Shown here: piece after piece, positions 57,900 through 64,000 of the stretch
How the letters are laid out: every line of letters starts with the position of its first letter
Numbering within the stretch: the stretch's first letter is position 1
NCBI RefSeq assembly: GCF_013337685.1
Contig: NZ_SUQN01000006.1
Coordinates: 372,001-436,000 of the forward strand
Direction: 5' to 3'
DNA length: 64,000 nucleotides
DNA from: Citrobacter gillenii
GTDB taxonomy: Bacteria > Pseudomonadota > Gammaproteobacteria > Enterobacterales > Enterobacteriaceae
The notes under the pieces: generated by a model
The model's input: the letters and a program-made list of their open reading frames with translations, nothing else
Database searches by the model: none
What the model was told of the DNA's origin: nothing
Position numbers and translations under genes: made by a program

Positions 57900-58166
57900 A
57901 TGAAAATCAAAACGACTGTTGCAACCTTAAGCCTTCTTTCCGTTCTCTCTTTTGGCGCCAGTGCGGCGGTTAATCAGGTGAACACACAAGAAGCACAGAA
58001 TTTGCAATCCATGGGTACCATCTCTGTTTCTCAGATTGGCAGCTCACCGATGGATATGCGTCAGGAAATCGTCGCCAAAGCTGAAAAAGCAGGCGCCAGC
58101 AGCTACCGCGTGACCGAACTGCGTGAAGGCGCGCATTGGCACGCAACCGCTGAACTGTACAAATAA
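57900..58166 (+). CDS. yhcN: YhcN, periplasmic DUF1471 stress protein
   Basis: An 88-residue YdgH/BhsA/McbA-like (DUF1471) protein. E. coli YhcN responds to peroxide and acid stress. A signal peptide (MKIKTTVATLSLLSVLSFGASA) is cleaved near residue 22, leaving one small DUF1471 domain (MGTISVSQIGSSPMDMRQEI). It has a GAGG ribosome-binding site and is followed by a strong terminator. Confidence 0.94.
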   Translation: MKIKTTVATLSLLSVLSFGASAAVNQVNTQEAQNLQSMGTISVSQIGSSPMDMRQEIVAKAEKAGASSYRVTELREGAHWHATAELYK

Positions 58167-58194
58167 ACCCTCGTCGTCTGGTCCGAGACGACTT

Positions 58195-58219
58195 GCCCCC
58201 GCCTGTCGGGGGCTTTTTT
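58195..58219 (+). terminator. yhcN terminator
   Basis: GCCCCC/GGGGGC stem with a seven-base loop followed by six T. A second stem GTCGTCT/AGACGAC lies just before it. Confidence 0.9.
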
Positions 58220-58224
58220 ATGCC

Positions 58225-58503
58225 TTACATTGAATGACGGACGTTAAAGCGTAATTGCCCTTCCAGCTCTTCTTCTGCTTCATCAAACAGCAAAATCAGC
58301 GCTCCGTAGCGTCGGCGTTGTTTGTCCGGTAAATGGACAAACTCAATCTCCAGCGGCAGAGGTAGAACGTCGCCCATCACCACCTCCCACAGCGAATCGA
58401 GATCGCTTACCTTTTCCCGAGCAAGGCCGAATGCCCGCGTAAACTCGCGGTAGAAATCACCCTGTTCTTCAATCTCGTCAAAATCAAATGTATAGATGTT
58501 CAT
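58225..58503 (-). CDS. yhcO: YhcO, barstar-family protein
   Basis: A 92-residue protein of the barstar (RNase inhibitor) family. The pattern is [21 protein letters not shown], then [25 protein letters not shown], typical of the barstar fold. No barnase-like RNase gene lies beside it, so the partner, if any, is unknown. It is convergent with yhcN and sits in the same place in E. coli. Confidence 0.9.
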   Translation of the reverse strand: MNIYTFDFDEIEEQGDFYREFTRAFGLAREKVSDLDSLWEVVMGDVLPLPLEIEFVHLPDKQRRRYGALILLFDEAEEELEGQLRFNVRHSM

Positions 58504-58584
58504 CTATAGCTACCATCCAAACGCCAGTCGCTCTACAGGCTCTCTCTATGCAGGGATTCCCACACATCAGGTAAGTATAGCCAT

Positions 58585-58613
58585 AAAAAAACCGACGCTT
58601 CTGGCGTCGGTTT
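58585..58613. terminator. hairpin between aaeB and yhcO
   Basis: AAACCGACGC/GCGTCGGTTT stem after the aaeXAB operon, with A and T flanks. Confidence 0.85.
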
Positions 58614-58620
58614 ATCAGTC

Positions 58621-60588
58621 TTAACTGCTGGTCAGTGCATGCTGGTATTTGTGGAGCATACCGGTGAGTCGCTTCACCGGCTCCGTCACCTGAGGCGGCG
58701 CTTGCCAGAGGGTTAACTTCTCCTGATAGACATCAAGCTCCTCCAGCAATTGGCTAAAGTAGCGTCGGCGTTTGTCGTCGTTCCCTGCGGATATGATGTG
58801 ATCGGCAGTACGTCGCAGCTGACGGTGAAAGGCGGATAAATCCTCGTTTACCGGTACTGGTGCATCGCGCAGACGCTGGTGTGCGATGATCATCGTCAGC
58901 GCCAGACGAAACTTCGCCAGGTCACCGGGGAATTTGTTCATCAGCAAAAAGAGCTGCTGGTAAAGCGCCGGGAGATGGTTTTCTTTGCGGCGAACCACAT
59001 TGGTGGTCATCGCTGAAACCGCCGCCGACACGAACTGATTAAGCAGCACGCGACCGGTTCTGTCACGCGAGTTATCACGCACCAGTAAGATCACCAGAAA
59101 CGCCAACACGCATCCGACAATCTGCCCAAGCGCACTGTCGAGGAACTGACTAAAGTGGAAGGTCATCGGGTTATCCAGCACGATGATGTTAATGGTACTG
59201 GCCAGCGCGCCCATTGAGCCCAGACGTCGCTTCTGAACCTCGATGCCCAGAAAGAACCCCAGCACTGCCAGGCTCAGGCACAGTAACAACATACTTTGCT
59301 GCGTATTGGGGATGATAACCAGAAAGTAGAGCGCACCCAGCGGTAACGCCGCCAGCGTGCCGTAAATAAAGTCGATTGCCACCATCCGCGGGTTGGGTAA
59401 ACGCATCGCCAGTGAGGTCACCACCGCAATCATCACCATTGCGCCGCTACCTGACGTCCAGCCAGTCCACAGCCAGAACAAGGTGCCCAGCACGCAGGAC
59501 AGCGTGGTGCGCCAGAAGTTGACCATCGCATGGTGGCGTTCGGCGGATTCCACTTTCACCACCGGCTCGCCCTGCAGGATCTCTTCTTCCGTAGCGCTGA
59601 TTTTCGTGTTGCTAACCACCCCACGTTTCAGCAGCAGGTAACGGGTTGCCGCACTGGCCCAACTATAAAGGGTCACCGGCGTTTCGCGCTCGCCGGTCCA
59701 GACCATCACCCGGCGCATGCGCTTCAGTTGTTTATGCACATCCTGCACGGTTTCCACCGGCGTATCGAACAGCTCACGGAAGGTATCCGTAATCAGTTCC
59801 GGACGCGTGTTCTGGATAAGATAGGTTTCACAGGATTGGGTAATCAACGTCAGTGACAGCGTATTCAGCGCTTTGAGCCTGCGGTTGGCGCGCCCCCAGC
59901 GTGAGGACTCCATATTCAGGTTACTGCGCATGCCTTCCAGCGCCGCAGTCCGACGAACTAAATCGCCCCAGGCTTTGTCCACTTCTTCACTGTCACCATG
60001 CTTAATACACAGTTGCATAAGCCGATACTGCGCCACCAGAAGGCTGTCCAGTTCAACGTCAATTTCTTGTTTCACCGAGCGGGGAGAAAATAGCAGATCA
60101 GCAACAATTGCGCAGACAATACCGATCACAATCTCGCTGCAGCGCTCGAGGGCAAATTGCGGTGTCAGCAGAGGCTCAGCCTGGATAGTAATGACGATAA
60201 TCAGCGCCGTATAACCCGAAAGCCCCCAGGCATAGGAGTTCTCGATCTTCACCAGCGAAGAGATCCAGGTACAAAAACCGGCCCAGACACAGCACACGAG
60301 GATCATCAGCAGCGGCGCACGGATCATGCTGATGATAATTACCAGTGCCGCAATACAGCCGATAAACGTCCCGATAATACGCAGCATCCCACGATAGCGG
60401 ATCGCACCCGAATAAGGTTCTCCGCCCGCCGCAAAAGCGGGGCCTGCTGCCACAATCGCTGCGGTCAACACCGCCCAGCGCGGGGTCTCAAGCTGAAAAT
60501 GAAAGCCAACGAACAGCGCCAGCACAATGGCGCATGCCAGTTTTAACGCAAAGCGGATATGCTGATTGGCAATGGAGAAAATGCCCAT
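58621..60588 (-). CDS. aaeB: AaeB, aromatic carboxylic acid efflux pump membrane subunit
   Basis: A 655-residue inner-membrane protein of the aromatic acid exporter (FUSC/PET) family. It works with AaeA to export p-hydroxybenzoate and related acids. There are two clusters of membrane segments (about 12-165 and 365-510), each followed by a cytoplasmic region. It begins 5 bases after aaeA. Length equals E. coli AaeB. Confidence 0.96.
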   Translation of the reverse strand: MGIFSIANQHIRFALKLACAIVLALFVGFHFQLETPRWAVLTAAIVAAGPAFAAGGEPYSGAIRYRGMLRIIGTFIGCIAALVIIISMIRAPLLMILVCCVWAGFCTWISSLVKIENSYAWGLSGYTALIIVITIQAEPLLTPQFALERCSEIVIGIVCAIVADLLFSPRSVKQEIDVELDSLLVAQYRLMQLCIKHGDSEEVDKAWGDLVRRTAALEGMRSNLNMESSRWGRANRRLKALNTLSLTLITQSCETYLIQNTRPELITDTFRELFDTPVETVQDVHKQLKRMRRVMVWTGERETPVTLYSWASAATRYLLLKRGVVSNTKISATEEEILQGEPVVKVESAERHHAMVNFWRTTLSCVLGTLFWLWTGWTSGSGAMVMIAVVTSLAMRLPNPRMVAIDFIYGTLAALPLGALYFLVIIPNTQQSMLLLCLSLAVLGFFLGIEVQKRRLGSMGALASTINIIVLDNPMTFHFSQFLDSALGQIVGCVLAFLVILLVRDNSRDRTGRVLLNQFVSAAVSAMTTNVVRRKENHLPALYQQLFLLMNKFPGDLAKFRLALTMIIAHQRLRDAPVPVNEDLSAFHRQLRRTADHIISAGNDDKRRRYFSQLLEELDVYQEKLTLWQAPPQVTEPVKRLTGMLHKYQHALTSS

Positions 60589-60593
60589 CGCAA

Positions 60594-61526
60594 TTAACCA
60601 AACTCGCGCAGACGGTGCGCCATTTTACGGAAGAAGGACTCCTGGCTGGCATCGCGATCCTGCTTCCCGGTAATGACCACAGTCGCCGTGGTCCCGGCTG
60701 GCCACAACGTTCCCAGCTGGTCATCAAGACGGACGCGCACTGGCACACGCTGAGCAAGTCGCACCCATTCAAGGTTGGAATCAATGGTCGCCATGCCTTT
60801 CGCATCCTGCGTACTGCTGGCATTCGTCACGCCCGCCGCCACGCTATCAACGGTACCTTTCAAAACCTTGTTGCTGCCAAGCGGCGTAATTTCAGCGCGG
60901 TACCCCGGACGCACACCTTCCAGCTTGGTCTCTTCCATATAAGCCAGCACGTAGAAAGAGTGCTGTTTGACCAGCGCCACCGCCGTCGAACCACGGGTAA
61001 TAAACTCACCGGAATAGACGTTAAGATTCGTCACCCAGCCGTCGGCTGGCGCACGGATAACCGTACGTTCAAGATCGAGTTTTGCCAGATCGCGGGTCGC
61101 CTGCGCCTTCGCCAGCTGATGTAATACGGTTTGCAGCACGTTATTCGACTGGTCAATCTCTTCGCGGGACATGGCCTGAACGCCAAGACGGTTACGACGC
61201 CCCGCTTCCTGGCGTTTTTCCTGCGCCAGGACCTGATAATAGGCGACGTCCGCTTCGGCTTGTTCGAGGGCTTTTTTATAGCGCGGTTGGTCGATGGTGA
61301 ACAGGACCTGATCCTTTTTCACCAGCTGGTTATCATGCACGTTAACGTGAGTAATCAGGCCCGCGACGTCCGGGGCGATAGCAACAACCTCAGCACTAAA
61401 ACGCGCATCACGCGTCCACGGCGACTCGGTGTAATAGACCCATGCGCGGAAAATAGCGATAAAAGCCAGAATGACCAGTACGAGAGTCATGGCCGTACGG
61501 GAGAGTTTTCTTGTTAGTGTTTTCAC
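60594..61526 (-). CDS. aaeA: AaeA, membrane fusion subunit of the aromatic acid efflux pump
   Basis: A 310-residue HlyD/MFP-family adaptor with an N-terminal membrane anchor (about 12-30), a lipoyl-like half motif ([27 protein letters not shown] region, here with KKDQVLF), a helical hairpin, and the closing [18 protein letters not shown] motif. It lies 7 bases after aaeX and 5 bases before aaeB. Confidence 0.96.
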   Translation of the reverse strand: MKTLTRKLSRTAMTLVLVILAFIAIFRAWVYYTESPWTRDARFSAEVVAIAPDVAGLITHVNVHDNQLVKKDQVLFTIDQPRYKKALEQAEADVAYYQVLAQEKRQEAGRRNRLGVQAMSREEIDQSNNVLQTVLHQLAKAQATRDLAKLDLERTVIRAPADGWVTNLNVYSGEFITRGSTAVALVKQHSFYVLAYMEETKLEGVRPGYRAEITPLGSNKVLKGTVDSVAAGVTNASSTQDAKGMATIDSNLEWVRLAQRVPVRVRLDDQLGTLWPAGTTATVVITGKQDRDASQESFFRKMAHRLREFG

Positions 61527-61533
61527 TTCAACC

Positions 61534-61737
61534 TCAAACGAACAGGCGCGTTATTAGATAGAACAGACAGCAATACAGCGCGGTGTTAAACAGGGCCGGA
61601 TGCCAGACAAAATCATAGATGCCAGTTGGAACCAGCACCCGGCGCACCAGCCAGAAAATCGCCAGTGACAAAAGTAACTCGAAAAAAATCGGTGGGAAGG
61701 AAAGACCAAACACCACGATAACGGGAAACAGACTCAT
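61534..61737 (-). CDS. aaeX: AaeX, small membrane protein of the aae operon
   Basis: A 67-residue DUF1656 protein with two hydrophobic segments (about 5-30 and 45-66). It is the first gene of aaeXAB, and its role is unknown. It is divergent from the regulator aaeR. Confidence 0.94.
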   Translation of the reverse strand: MSLFPVIVVFGLSFPPIFFELLLSLAIFWLVRRVLVPTGIYDFVWHPALFNTALYCCLFYLITRLFV

Positions 61738-61885
61738 GTTGACCTTGGTAGCTTAAGAGAGTGCAGGCGATCGTTTATTGAGCGTATGTCACCGCAGAGA
61801 AGGGCAAGGATGAGCCAGGCGAGAGCGACATAGCTGTTATTTGAATAATAATATATTAACGTAACTGTTATGCTGTTATCTATAT

Positions 61886-61905
61886 TATGTGATCTAAATC
61901 ACTTT
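61886..61905 (+). promoter_or_regulatory. GTGATCTAAATCAC palindrome upstream of aaeR
   Basis: A perfect GTGAT-N4-ATCAC palindrome, also readable as TGTGA-N6-TCACT, about 20 bases before the aaeR start. It fits a CRP- or FNR-type site; which protein binds is not shown. Confidence 0.45.
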
Positions 61906-61921
61906 TAAGCCAGAGTGAACA

Positions 61922-62851
61922 ATGGAACGATTAAAACGTATGTCGGTGTTCGCCAAAGTCGTCGAGTTTGGCTCCTTCACCGCCGCTGCCAGACAACTGC
62001 AAATGAGCGTTTCATCAATAAGCCAGACGGTATCAAAACTGGAAGATGAACTGCAGGTTAAGCTGCTAAACCGCAGTACACGCAGCATTGGGTTGACCGA
62101 GGCCGGAAAAATTTATTATCAGGGCTGCCGTCGCATGCTGCACGAAGTGCAGGACGTTCATGAGCAGCTCTATGCGTTTAACAACACGCCGATCGGTACA
62201 CTGCGGATCGGCTGTTCTTCAACCATGGCACAAAATGTCCTCGCCGGACTGACCGCGAAAATGCTGAAAGAGTACCCTGGACTGGCGGTCAATCTGGTCA
62301 CCGGCATCCCGGCCCCGGACTTAATTGCTGACGGTCTGGACGTGGTTATCCGTGTGGGCGCTCTCCAGGACTCCAGTCTTTTTTCACGTCGTCTGGGGAC
62401 GATGCCAATGGTGGTCTGTGCCGCTAAAAGCTATCTCGCCCAGTTTGGCATCCCGGAAAAGCCCGCCGATCTCAGCAACCATTCGTGGCTGGAATACAGC
62501 GTGCGTCCAGATAATGAATTTGAGCTTATTGCCCCGGAAGGGATTTCAACCCGACTGATCCCGCAGGGACGCTTCGTAACCAACGATCCCATGACGCTGG
62601 TGCGTTGGCTGGCCGCAGGCGCGGGGATTGCCTATGTCCCACTTATGTGGGTGATCAATGAGATCAATCGTGGTGAATTGGAGATCCTGCTGCCCCGCTA
62701 CCAGTCAGATCCGCGTCCGGTTTACGCGCTATATACGGAAAAAGACAAGCTGCCGCTCAAGGTGCAGGTCGTGATTAACTCTCTCACAGATTATTTTGTC
62801 GATGTAGCGCAGTTGTTTCAGGGGATGTACGGCAGGGGTAAAGATAAATAA
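61922..62851 (+). CDS. aaeR: AaeR, LysR-type regulator of aaeXAB
   Basis: Activates the divergent aae efflux operon in response to aromatic carboxylic acids. The 309 residues have the N-terminal LysR helix-turn-helix (FGSFTAAARQLQMSVSSISQTVSKLEDEL) and a type-2 periplasmic-binding-protein-like effector domain (about 90-300). It matches E. coli AaeR (QseA). Confidence 0.95.
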   Translation: MERLKRMSVFAKVVEFGSFTAAARQLQMSVSSISQTVSKLEDELQVKLLNRSTRSIGLTEAGKIYYQGCRRMLHEVQDVHEQLYAFNNTPIGTLRIGCSSTMAQNVLAGLTAKMLKEYPGLAVNLVTGIPAPDLIADGLDVVIRVGALQDSSLFSRRLGTMPMVVCAAKSYLAQFGIPEKPADLSNHSWLEYSVRPDNEFELIAPEGISTRLIPQGRFVTNDPMTLVRWLAAGAGIAYVPLMWVINEINRGELEILLPRYQSDPRPVYALYTEKDKLPLKVQVVINSLTDYFVDVAQLFQGMYGRGKDK

Positions 62852-62853
62852 AA

Positions 62854-62939
62854 ATGCCCGGTGGCGCTTCGCTTACCGGGCCTACGGTCGGTGCAGATAT
62901 GTAGGCCGGATAAAACGCGAAGCGTTGCCATCCGGCATG
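62854..62939. repeat. BIME between aaeR and tldD
   Basis: REP units ATGCCCGGTGGCGC...TTACCGGGCCTAC and GTAGGCCGGATAAAACGCG...ATCCGGCAT, between convergent genes. Confidence 0.8.
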
Positions 62940-62944
62940 TACAG

Positions 62945-64000
<1,056 letters not shown>

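Overview
This is a chromosomal window from a member of the Enterobacteriaceae. Almost every protein is a close match to an Escherichia coli K-12 gene I recognise, and most of the order follows the E. coli rlmE-to-tldD segment. codBA lies between gltD and the nan operon, where I recall it in Salmonella, and dcuD is present; this fits Citrobacter or a close relative. The genus is inferred from gene order and general similarity, not from a database search.

Layout. 1-5.9 kb: rlmE (cut by the window edge), yhbY, greA with its leader RNA GraL, dacB, and the leftward rplU-rpmA-yhbE-obgE group. 6.5-8 kb: ispB and sfsB. 8.0-12.7 kb: an accessory island between sfsB and murA, coding for a large BTH_I2691/VasX-like type VI secretion effector followed by two near-duplicate membrane proteins that are probably its immunity proteins. 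13-17.8 kb: murA, ibaG and mlaFEDCB (phospholipid transport). 18-26 kb, rightward: yrbG-kdsD-kdsC-lptC-lptA-lptB-rpoN-hpf-ptsN-rapZ-npr (LPS precursor synthesis and export, sigma-54, nitrogen PTS). 26-31 kb: mtgA, elbB, the ArcZ small RNA, arcB and yhcC. 31-37.8 kb: gltBD (glutamate synthase).

37.8-47 kb is the second accessory or variable zone. A YhcG-like PDDEXK nuclease gene sits between two copies of the gltD 3' end. It is followed by codBA with a PurR-type site and by the sialic acid operon nanA-nanT-(nanE remnant)-nanK-nanQ with nanR. nanE is reduced to a 14-codon in-frame scar, so the pathway step from ManNAc-6-P to GlcNAc-6-P is missing at this locus.

47-64 kb: dcuD, sspAB, rplM-rpsI, zapE, zapG, degQ-degS, mdh, argR with its ARG boxes, yhcN, yhcO, aaeXAB with aaeR, and the 3' part of tldD. 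Short REP/BIME repeats fill many gaps between genes.

The strongest candidates for something new are the effector with its mosaic pair of putative immunity proteins, the nanE scar, and the nuclease gene bounded by the gltD 3'-end duplication. No CRISPR array, tRNA, rRNA, transposase or integrase was seen.
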